NCBI GenBank assembly: GCA_905188025.1
Contig: CAJJKI010000022.1
Location: forward strand, 1 to 13,105
DNA: 13,105 nucleotides
Direction: 5' to 3'
Source: an uncultured Eubacteriales bacterium
GTDB lineage: Bacteria > Bacillota_I > Bacilli_A > RF39 > UBA660
A model generated the notes under the pieces. The model searched no databases. It was not told the DNA's origin and worked only from the letters and a program-made list of their open reading frames with translations. Numbering within the stretch: the first letter of the stretch is position 1; each line of letters opens with the position of its first letter. Both the position numbers and the translations under genes were made by a program. Below are positions 8,174 to 13,105 of the stretch, in pieces.

Positions 8174-9062
8174 AAGTATTAAAAGATATTTCCGTGATGC
8201 CGGAAAGAGTGTTATTAGAAACTTTTCTTTATCATTAGCTTCAATATCTTGTATTACAATTACTTTAATAGTAGTAGCTTTATCAATAGTGTTATCTTAT
8301 AATGTTGAAGAGATGACTAAACATGTTAGTAGTAATATATCAATAGTAGTATTTCTTAATAGTGAATGTGATGAGAATGATTTGAAGCAAATAAAGAATA
8401 GTATAGAGAGACTTGATAATGTGGATACTATTACATTTAAATCTAAACAAGAATATGCTAAAGAGACAAAAGAACTTGATGAGAGATTTGCTTTAATAGT
8501 AGATAGTTGGGATGATGATACTATACCACTACTTGATAGTTATGAAGTTAAGGTTAAAGATATTGAACAAATTAAAGATACAGCGGATAAGATTAAGAAG
8601 ATGGATAAAATATTCTCAGTTAATTATGGAGAAGAATATATAGAATCAGTTATTACAATATTTGGAGTAATTGAAAAGATATGTATTGGAGGAGTAATTG
8701 CTTTAGTACTAGTAACAGCATTCTTAATAACGAATACAATTAAATTAGCAATATTCTCTAGAAAGACAGAGATAGAGATTATGAGACTAGTAGGGGCTTC
8801 TAATATGTCTATAAAGATACCATTCTTAATAGAAGGATCATTTATTGGTTTATTTGGATCATTTATACCTATTATTATTACTGCTTATGGATACAATACA
8901 TTATATAATTATCTAGGTGGACAACTATTCTCTTCATCACTTGGTAAATTAGTTGCACCTTATCCATTTATTTTATGGACAGCATTAATCCTATTATTAA
9001 TTGGTTTATTAGTAGGTATGTTTGGTAGTTCAAGAGCAGTTAGAAAATATTTAAAGATATAA
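8160..9062 (+). CDS. ftsX: Cell division protein FtsX
   Basis: This 300-aa permease-like partner of FtsE has a basic cytoplasmic N-terminus (KFFRSIKRYFRDA), a first membrane helix at about 22–46, a large extracellular domain (about 47–175) that in relatives contacts the hydrolase, and three closely spaced C-terminal helices beginning near 178, 232 and 272. The intracellular loop RKTEIEIMRLVGAS is the family's coupling segment. AGAGGT (8147–8152) precedes ATG 8160 by seven bases, whereas the in-frame upstream codon at 8118 lacks such a site. The start lies inside ftsE, so the two are translationally coupled. Confidence 0.95.
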   Translation: MKFFRSIKRYFRDAGKSVIRNFSLSLASISCITITLIVVALSIVLSYNVEEMTKHVSSNISIVVFLNSECDENDLKQIKNSIERLDNVDTITFKSKQEYAKETKELDERFALIVDSWDDDTIPLLDSYEVKVKDIEQIKDTADKIKKMDKIFSVNYGEEYIESVITIFGVIEKICIGGVIALVLVTAFLITNTIKLAIFSRKTEIEIMRLVGASNMSIKIPFLIEGSFIGLFGSFIPIIITAYGYNTLYNYLGGQLFSSSLGKLVAPYPFILWTALILLLIGLLVGMFGSSRAVRKYLKI

Positions 9063-9067
9063 TATAT

Positions 9068-9121
9068 AAGAAATAGTGTCAAATAAATAGCAAATATTTA
9101 TTAGTTATACTATTTCTTTTT
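9068..9121 (+). terminator. Long AT-rich hairpin terminator after ftsX
   Basis: A 10-bp outer stem (9068–9077 with 9109–9118) and an 8-bp inner stem (AATAAATA with TATTTATT around a GCAAA loop) are separated by a small internal loop. The stem ends in a T run to 9121. The stem starts five bases after the ftsX stop. The A-run on the other side makes weak bidirectional action possible. Confidence 0.7.
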
Positions 9122-9128
9122 AACTTTG

Positions 9129-9137
9129 TGATAAAAT
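9129..9137 (+). promoter_or_regulatory. Probable extended –10 promoter for the LRR gene
   Basis: TGATAAAAT (TG at 9129–9130, –10 TAAAAT at 9132–9137) lies right after the ftsX terminator. No good –35 lies 17 bases upstream, so it would depend on the extended –10. Its distance to the start codon (44 bases) is longer than at other genes here. Confidence 0.45.
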
Positions 9138-9181
9138 GATAATAGTAATAATGACTTATATGGAAGGGAATGCTGATTTAT

Positions 9182-10906
9182 ATGGATAAGATAGATGACT
9201 TAAAGATTATAAGAAAGAAATATGGTGAAAAGATGGCTCATTTTTGTAGAGATAATTTTGCTTCTTTATTAGAAGAGTCAGGATTATTATCAGGTATTTT
9301 TTTGGAGCATTTTTATGAGAGTCATTTATTATATGATGATATAGTAGCACAGCAAAAAGAGAATGAATTTAAGAATTATATATATAATTTAGTAGATTAT
9401 AAAAAGAGAGATATAGTTTTAATTGAGAAGACTCCGGAAGAACTTATGGATGAAGCTGGTTATGTTTTAAAAGAATGTAATAGTGAAAAAGAAATACAGG
9501 AATATAAGAAATATTACGCTATGGGAGAGGAACTTTGTACTTTTAGAGAAGGTAGACTTGCCAGGTGCCGGGTATTCTTTGCAGTAAAGAAAAATGTAGA
9601 TGAGATAAAAAGAGATATGTTCAAGACGCCTAGAAGACAAGATGAATATGGGACTTCAGTTATTAGTATACAGTTTACAAAAGATGGTACAAATACTTTG
9701 TCAATAAAGAATAGATATAATCATGCTGTTATTAATCCAGATGCTACTTTTTCAAATGATCTTGATAATATAGTAGCAGGACTTACTGATTCTTTTCTTC
9801 AACATAAAGGAATAGTACAAAAATATGCTGGTAATAAGGGATTTATTCTTGATAATTATGTAATGGCTAATGATGGAAAATATTATAAATATAATTATGA
9901 AATATATAATGTATATTATTGTCCTGATAATATAATTATTGATGATTTTCAGGTAAAGAAGTTTGATAAAAGTAGATATTTAGTAATGGACTATTATATT
10001 CTTGATATGGCTAGACATAGTAAAGAGTTGCTTTTATATACTTCTGATATAGGAGATAGCTTTGTTGATACAATTGAAGATATTAGCGATATAGTGATAG
10101 AAAATAATTCAGTAGGTAAGAGAGTTGTAATTTCTAATGATAAAGAAGAAAGTTTTGATATATTACTTAATCATAATAATCAGATTGTTAGTTTAAAAAT
10201 TAATGGAGTTTCTAAGATAGGTCAATTTTTTATGGGATTAAATGATACTCTTTTAGAAATAGAAGCAAATCAATTAGTTACTGTTGACAATTCTTTCTTA
10301 CTTTTTGATAAGGTTTTAAAAAAAGCAAGTTTACCTAAATTAGTTAGTGCTGGTAGAGACTTTTTATGTAGGAATGAAAATTTAGAAACACTTAGTCTTC
10401 CTTCTTTGAGGGAAGTTGGTAATAATTTTATGTATTGTAATGTGGAACTTAAGGAGTTGTATGTTCCAAATATAAGAATTGTTAATGCTTATTTTCTTTT
10501 ACATAATAAAAAACTTCATAAATTAGAAGCTCCCTATTTAACTAATGCTGGTTGGGATTTTTTAAGAAATAATCAAGTAATGGAAGAACTTAGTTTACCT
10601 AGCTTAATAAGTATGGAAGACAATTTTATGAAAAATAATGATTCATTAGTTAGTTTAAGTATACCAAAATTAGAAAAAACTGGAATATGGGCTCTTGGAA
10701 ATAATACTACATTAGAAGTATTTGAAGCTCCGGAATTAGTTAGTTTAGGATATAGTACTCTTAAGAAAAATAAAAAAATAAAAGTATTTAATGCTCCTAA
10801 GTTAGAGATTATAGAATTTGATGCTTTACGTGATAATAAGGCACTTCATGATAGATTAGTTTCTCAAATAGAAGAGAGAAATAGTGGTAGAGGGGGAAGA
10901 AGATGA
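9182..10906 (+). CDS. Unrecognised protein with ten C-terminal 22-residue leucine-rich repeats
   Basis: The protein is 574 aa from ATG 9182; the alternative ATG 9170 gives 578 aa but lies only one base from GGAAGGG (9162–9168). Neither spacing is ideal. No signal peptide or membrane helix is visible, so it is probably cytoplasmic. Residues 1–339 match no family I can name. They are helical and charged at first, then include RCRVFFAVKKNVDEIKR and a Tyr/Asn-rich segment (SIKNRYNHAVINPDATFS). Residues 340–559 are ten gapless 22-residue LRRs related to, but one residue shorter than, the usual BspA-like unit. The basic end GRGGRR is partly a by-product of the ribosome site for the next gene, whose ATG overlaps the TGA by four bases. 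A protein-binding scaffold is likely from the LRRs; the partner is unknown. Confidence 0.8.
   Translation: MDKIDDLKIIRKKYGEKMAHFCRDNFASLLEESGLLSGIFLEHFYESHLLYDDIVAQQKENEFKNYIYNLVDYKKRDIVLIEKTPEELMDEAGYVLKECNSEKEIQEYKKYYAMGEELCTFREGRLARCRVFFAVKKNVDEIKRDMFKTPRRQDEYGTSVISIQFTKDGTNTLSIKNRYNHAVINPDATFSNDLDNIVAGLTDSFLQHKGIVQKYAGNKGFILDNYVMANDGKYYKYNYEIYNVYYCPDNIIIDDFQVKKFDKSRYLVMDYYILDMARHSKELLLYTSDIGDSFVDTIEDISDIVIENNSVGKRVVISNDKEESFDILLNHNNQIVSLKINGVSKIGQFFMGLNDTLLEIEANQLVTVDNSFLLFDKVLKKASLPKLVSAGRDFLCRNENLETLSLPSLREVGNNFMYCNVELKELYVPNIRIVNAYFLLHNKKLHKLEAPYLTNAGWDFLRNNQVMEELSLPSLISMEDNFMKNNDSLVSLSIPKLEKTGIWALGNNTTLEVFEAPELVSLGYSTLKKNKKIKVFNAPKLEIIEFDALRDNKALHDRLVSQIEERNSGRGGRR
10199..10858 (+). 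repeat. Ten tandem 66-bp units encoding leucine-rich repeats
   Basis: The ten units are exactly 22 codons each, with no indels. Within a unit, Pro is at position 2 (8 of 10), Leu/Ile/Val at 4, often Gly at 8, Phe at 11 in the first seven, Leu/Met at 12, Asn at 15 in nine of ten (Asp in unit 2), and Leu or an equivalent at 18 and 21. The DNA units are well diverged, so this is an old protein repeat rather than a recently expanded DNA tandem. Confidence 0.85.
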
Positions 10907-11187
10907 AAGAGTTAAGAGTAATAAAGATAGATGGATATAGATATATTTTAATGGATAAAGATAATAGGGAATATGATTTGAATATAGAGATTATTGATAC
11001 TGATTATAATATTAAGATAGGAGATATTATGTATATATCAACAAAAGTTGTTGATAAGGAGAGAATGTTTACTTTTGGAAAGATAGATTCAATATATGGA
11101 ATTGATATGGAAAATATTAATGATCAGGAGATTGTTGTTTTTGTGAGTGATAATGCTAAGTATTATTTTAAAAGGATATATGGATAA
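10903..11187 (+). CDS. Small 94-aa protein coupled to the LRR gene, unrecognised
   Basis: The ATG overlaps the TGA of the LRR gene (ATGA at 10903–10906) and follows a strong AGGGGGAAG site (10891–10899), so translational coupling is clear. The sequence alternates hydrophobic and charged residues (RVIKIDGYRYILMDKDN, NIKIGDIMYIS, QEIVVFVSDN), suggesting a small beta barrel or OB-like fold; this is inference only. It is acidic to neutral, has no Cys and no membrane helix, and is likely cytoplasmic. Conserved overlap would imply it works with, or regulates, the LRR protein. No clear terminator follows it. Confidence 0.75.
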   Translation: MKELRVIKIDGYRYILMDKDNREYDLNIEIIDTDYNIKIGDIMYISTKVVDKERMFTFGKIDSIYGIDMENINDQEIVVFVSDNAKYYFKRIYG

Positions 11188-11215
11188 ATATAATTGTAAA
11201 ATGTTTAGAACATAA

Positions 11216-11244
11216 TTGAATGTGATATAACATTATGATATTAT
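11216..11244 (+). promoter_or_regulatory. Probable pyrH promoter
   Basis: TTGAAT (11216–11221), a 17-bp spacer, and TATTAT (11239–11244) with TG at 11236–11237 fit the local pattern. Two further –10-like hexamers (TATAAT at 11244–11249 and 11258–11263) are close by. The one at 11258 would place the start codon 24 bases away, as at ftsK, but neither has a good –35 at 17 bp. Which is used is uncertain. Confidence 0.5.
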
Positions 11245-11287
11245 ATAATTAAGAGGTTATAATATTATGGATATGGAGGATGATATT

Positions 11288-11980
11288 ATGGAAAAAACAA
11301 TATTAATTAAATTATCAGGAGAATCTTTATCAGGAAGTATTGGTCATGGACTTGATTTTGAGTATATTAAAAAGATATGTATGGAAATTAAGAAAGTACA
11401 TGATAAGGGTACTAGAATAGGGATTGTTTGTGGTGGAGGAAACTTCTTACGTGGAAGAGATGCACATGAAATGGATAGAGAAACTGCTGACTATGTTGGT
11501 ATGATGGCTACGGTTATGAATAGTTTGGTACTTAAGGATATGTTTAGACAGGTAGGATGCGAGGTATATAATCAAAGTGGGCTTTATGTTGGTATTATTG
11601 ATAAGATAGATAGTGATAAGGCTAAGAGGGCACTGGATGAAGGAAAGATAGTAGTATTTGGAGGGGGAACTGGTAAACCATTCTTTTCTACGGATACGGG
11701 AGCTTCTTTAAGAGCTAAAGATATTGATGCTGATATGATTATTAAGCTTACTAATGTAGATGGAGTATATGATAAGGATCCTAATAAGTATGATGATGCT
11801 CTTATGTACCATACAGTTAGTTATCAAGAAGTATTAGATAAGAAACTTGGAGTAATGGATATGGAAGCTATTCAAATGTGTAAGGATAATAAGATAGAAA
11901 TAGTGGTTATGAATATAGATACTCCTGATGGAATTAAGAGAGTATTAGCAGGTGAAGAGATAGGTACAATAGTAAAATAA
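11288..11980 (+). CDS. pyrH: UMP kinase
   Basis: This cytoplasmic enzyme phosphorylates UMP to UDP with ATP, a step in pyrimidine nucleotide synthesis; it belongs to the amino-acid-kinase fold and is normally hexameric. The protein has 230 aa: KLSGES at 8–13, GGGNFLRGR at 49–57, MDRETADYVGMMATVMN soon after, GGTGKPFFSTDT and LTNVDGVYDKDP in the ATP-binding half, and the family ending GEEIGTIVK. ATG 11288 has GGAGGA (11275–11280) seven bases upstream. ATG 11267 would add seven residues and has the weaker AGAGG, so it remains possible. It is usually next to tsf and frr; here both are absent and tRNA-Asn follows. Confidence 0.94.
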   Translation: MEKTILIKLSGESLSGSIGHGLDFEYIKKICMEIKKVHDKGTRIGIVCGGGNFLRGRDAHEMDRETADYVGMMATVMNSLVLKDMFRQVGCEVYNQSGLYVGIIDKIDSDKAKRALDEGKIVVFGGGTGKPFFSTDTGASLRAKDIDADMIIKLTNVDGVYDKDPNKYDDALMYHTVSYQEVLDKKLGVMDMEAIQMCKDNKIEIVVMNIDTPDGIKRVLAGEEIGTIVK

Positions 11981-11991
11981 GTTTTGTGAAT

Positions 11992-12119
11992 GGCATAATT
12001 TCTGATTTTTTAGGGTATAATATTAAAAAAATAAGGAAAAAATTAAAAAAATTTCTTAAAAAGTATTGATAACTTTGAATTTTTGTTATATAATGAATTA
12101 GCAATCAGAAATTAATGCC
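11992..12119. repeat. 16-bp inverted repeat flanking the tRNA-Asn promoter region
   Basis: GGCATAATTTCTGATT (11992–12007) is the exact reverse complement of 12103–12119 apart from one inserted A at 12114. The arms enclose 95 bp that include the tRNA promoter and its A-rich upstream stretch. The right arm ends in the first three bases of the tRNA gene. Only a transcript reading through from pyrH would contain both arms. Confidence 0.6.
12066..12094 (+). promoter_or_regulatory. tRNA-Asn promoter with A-tract upstream element
   Basis: TTGATA (12066–12071), a 17-bp spacer and TATAAT (12089–12094) are near consensus, with transcription expected to begin near 12101. From 12022 to 12062 the DNA is almost only A and T in phased A/T runs, resembling an UP element of stable-RNA promoters. 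Confidence 0.8.
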
Positions 12120-12192
12120 TGATTAGCTCAGTCGGTAGAGCACTCGGCTGTTAACCGATAGGTCGTAGGTTCGAGTCCTACATCAGGCGCCA
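12117..12192 (+). tRNA. tRNA-Asn (anticodon GTT), CCA encoded
   Basis: This is a complete 76-base cloverleaf. The acceptor stem GCCTGAT (12117–12123) pairs with ATCAGGC (12182–12188). D-arm AGCTCAGTCGGTAGAGC, anticodon loop CTGTTAA with GTT at 12150–12152, and T-arm GGTTCGAGTCC are all standard. G12189 is the discriminator, as expected for Asn, and the 3' CCA (12190–12192) is genome-encoded. It carries asparagine to AAC and AAU codons. It is a lone tRNA with its own promoter and terminator. Confidence 0.97.
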
Positions 12193-12203
12193 GTTATGAT
12201 TGT

Positions 12204-12235
12204 AAGTTCTTACTTCGGTAAGAACTTTTCTTTTT
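12204..12235 (+). terminator. Strong intrinsic terminator after tRNA-Asn
   Basis: A perfect 10-bp stem, 12204–12213 with 12218–12227, closes a C(UUCG)G tetraloop and is followed by TTCTTTTT (12228–12235). It is the most stable hairpin in the window. Confidence 0.92.
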
Positions 12236-12282
12236 GTTGCATTATTTTAAAAAATAAATTAAATATAAAGTTATAAGACATG

Positions 12283-12315
12283 AAAAAAGCATATAAGTAA
12301 ATATACCTATATGCT
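12283..12315 (-). terminator. Terminator of the minus-strand 95-aa gene
   Basis: Read on the minus strand, an 8-bp stem AGCATATA/TATATGCT (12308–12315 with 12288–12295) has a 12-base loop and a T5–T6 tail (12283–12288). It begins five bases after the stop codon of the gene at 12321. Confidence 0.75.
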
Positions 12316-12320
12316 AATTT

Positions 12321-12608
12321 TTATCTTTTTTTATTAATGTTGGCACTATCATTAGCTATTCCGTTGTAATAAGATTTTAATCCTATATACATTTCTCTAG
12401 CGTATGTAATGGCTTCAGGAAGAGAATTCTTTTTTATGAACCATTCAAGGTTACCTCTTTCATCTGTTTCATAAACAAAATATGATTTTGAACTGTCTTT
12501 TGCACTAGCAATACCTACAGTATCAGGTACAGCACAGTATTCATAAACAGCATCTAAAATATTATCATTAAATAACATTTCATCAATTAAAATATTAACT
12601 TTTTTCAT
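12321..12608 (-). CDS. Orphan 95-aa protein on the minus strand, unrecognised
   Basis: This is the only minus-strand gene in the window. It has a full expression cassette: promoter (12639–12667), AAGGA eight bases before the ATG at 12606–12608, and a terminator. The protein is mildly acidic and soluble, with a single Cys (25) and Trp (56). An N-terminal strand-like KKVNILIDEMLF is followed by a likely helix (NILDAVYEYC), a central strand region (SKSYFVYETDERGNLEWFI) and a helix rich in Tyr and Ala (PEAITYAREMYIGLKSYYN). No family is recognised. It lies between the tRNA-Asn terminator and the divergent HerA-like gene, a common place for gained genes, though base composition is like the neighbours. 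Confidence 0.75.
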   Translation of the reverse strand: MKKVNILIDEMLFNDNILDAVYEYCAVPDTVGIASAKDSSKSYFVYETDERGNLEWFIKKNSLPEAITYAREMYIGLKSYYNGIANDSANINKKR

Positions 12609-12638
12609 GATTATTTTCCTTTCTTTTATTAACTTAAT

Positions 12639-12667
12639 ATTTTAACATATTCTTTTTGAGATTACAA
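12639..12667 (-). promoter_or_regulatory. Promoter of the minus-strand 95-aa gene
   Basis: On the minus strand, TTGTAA (12667–12662), a 17-bp spacer, and TAAAAT (12644–12639) preceded by TGT match the local consensus. A second TGCTATAAT further upstream on the same strand has no matching –35. The region is a divergent promoter pair with the gene at 12768. Confidence 0.7.
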
Positions 12668-12716
12668 TTACTTTATTAACTAATTATAGCATTAATTTGG
12701 TAATTCATTCTTTTTC

Positions 12717-12745
12717 TTGTATAAATATGGTTATTGTGATAGAAT
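12717..12745 (+). promoter_or_regulatory. Promoter of the HerA-like gene
   Basis: TTGTAT (12717–12722, the same hexamer as at asnB), a 17-bp spacer and TAGAAT (12740–12745) with TG at 12737–12738. Expected start near 12752, just before AGGAGA (12754–12759). Confidence 0.7.
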
Positions 12746-12767
12746 GATATTATAGGAGAAAGAGAAT

Positions 12768-13105
12768 ATGATAGGGAAAATAGCTAGTATTAAAGATGGA
12801 AAGATATATGTTAATTTAATGATTAATGTATATAATATTGAGAATTTAATTGGAAGAAATGTTACATTTGCTGATAGATATATTGGAGAAATTGCTAGTA
12901 TGTCTAGTACAGTGATTGAAGTATCTTTAGTAGGAGAAATATTAGAAGGAAATTTTATACCTGGTAATATTAGTATGCCTCCTTTTGGTGGTAGTTGTAG
13001 ATTAACTACTAAAGAAGAGATAAATATAATATATGGCATAAGTAATAGTGAGAATTTTGTTAGATTAGGTAGAGCATTTTTATATAGAGATTATCCAGTA
13101 TGTGT
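12768..13105 (+). CDS. N-terminal part of a HerA/DUF87-like ATPase (HAS-barrel domain), truncated by window end
   Basis: 112 complete codons from ATG 12768, with AGGAGA eight bases upstream; the rest lies beyond the window. The N-terminus (MIGKIASIKDGKIYVNL, then a short GEIAS strand and VSLVGEILEGNFIPGNI) looks like the HAS beta-barrel that precedes the RecA-like motor of HerA. The following segment (PPFGGSCRLTTKEEINIIYG, then LGRAFLYRDYPVCV) matches the linker into that ATPase as I know it from the family. Walker motifs would come later and are not visible. HerA-type hexameric translocases act with NurA nucleases in DNA end processing, or with SIR2 and other effectors in phage defence; which applies depends on genes outside the window. 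Confidence 0.65.
   Translation, partial: MIGKIASIKDGKIYVNLMINVYNIENLIGRNVTFADRYIGEIASMSSTVIEVSLVGEILEGNFIPGNISMPPFGGSCRLTTKEEINIIYGISNSENFVRLGRAFLYRDYPVC

Noticed and set aside
11981..12060. Terminator or second promoter after pyrH (TATAAT at 12016, CATAAT at 11994)
   Set aside because: No GC-containing hairpin with T-tract was found, and neither –10-like hexamer has a matching –35 at a normal distance.
12117..12608. Integrated genetic element at tRNA-Asn
   Set aside because: No integrase gene and no downstream copy of the tRNA 3' end (attachment-site repeat) is visible in the window.
12731..13039. 102-codon minus-strand open frame rich in Ile, Leu and Ser
   Set aside because: It lies antisense to the HerA-like gene, covers that gene's promoter and start, has no ribosome site, and its sequence is the low-complexity output expected from the complement of AT-rich coding DNA.
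1..13105. Mollicutes code 4 (TGA = Trp), suggested by the very low GC content
   Set aside because: RF2 with its UGA site is present, the LRR gene ends in TGA within an ATGA overlap, and Trp codons are TGG.

Overview
The window is very AT-rich DNA, with codons strongly biased to A/T endings (AGA for Arg, TTA for Leu, GAT/AAT). The gene families are Firmicutes-like: SpoIIIE/FtsK, a prfB–YitT–ftsEX cluster, and Shine-Dalgarno sites of the GGAGG type. I infer a low-GC Bacilli/Erysipelotrichia-like or non-Mycoplasma 'Tenericutes' gut-type lineage. It reads TGA as stop: prfB (RF2, the UGA release factor) is present with an in-frame UGA frameshift site, at least one gene ends in TGA inside an ATGA overlap, and Trp is encoded by TGG. 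No mobile element, CRISPR array or phage gene is visible.

Layout. Positions 1–164 hold the C-terminal end of a receiver-domain protein, followed by a terminator. asnB (252–2069) and a SpoIIIE/FtsK translocase gene (2194–4428) are each single transcription units with their own promoter and terminator. The next block, 4541–9062, is prfB with its programmed +1 frameshift, two overlapping YitT-family membrane protein genes, then ftsE and ftsX. As far as I recall this matches the Bacillus subtilis order prfB–yvjA–cccB–ftsE–ftsX, except that the YitT gene is duplicated and cccB is absent. A second promoter lies just before ftsE.

After a long AT-rich hairpin come an unrecognised protein with ten exact 22-residue leucine-rich repeats (9182–10906) and a translationally coupled 94-residue protein (10903–11187). 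Next are pyrH (11288–11980), away from its usual rpsB–tsf–frr neighbours, and tRNA-Asn(GTT) at 12117–12192 with a strong promoter and a UUCG-loop terminator. A 95-residue orphan gene lies on the minus strand (12321–12608). It is transcribed divergently from the first gene of what looks like a HerA/DUF87 ATPase (12768 to the right edge, truncated).

A common design recurs. Most promoters have a 17-bp spacer and an extended TGn –10 element, with the start codon about 20–27 bases after the –10 hexamer, so 5' leaders are very short. Several terminator hairpins begin inside or immediately at the stop codon. The best-understood regulatory element is the RF2 frameshift. The least-understood material is the LRR/94-aa pair, the minus-strand orphan, the tandem YitT pair, and a 16-bp inverted repeat whose right arm runs into the 5' end of the tRNA gene. 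I did not find a convincing new multi-gene system; the HerA-like gene at the right edge is the best place to look for one, but its partners are outside the window.
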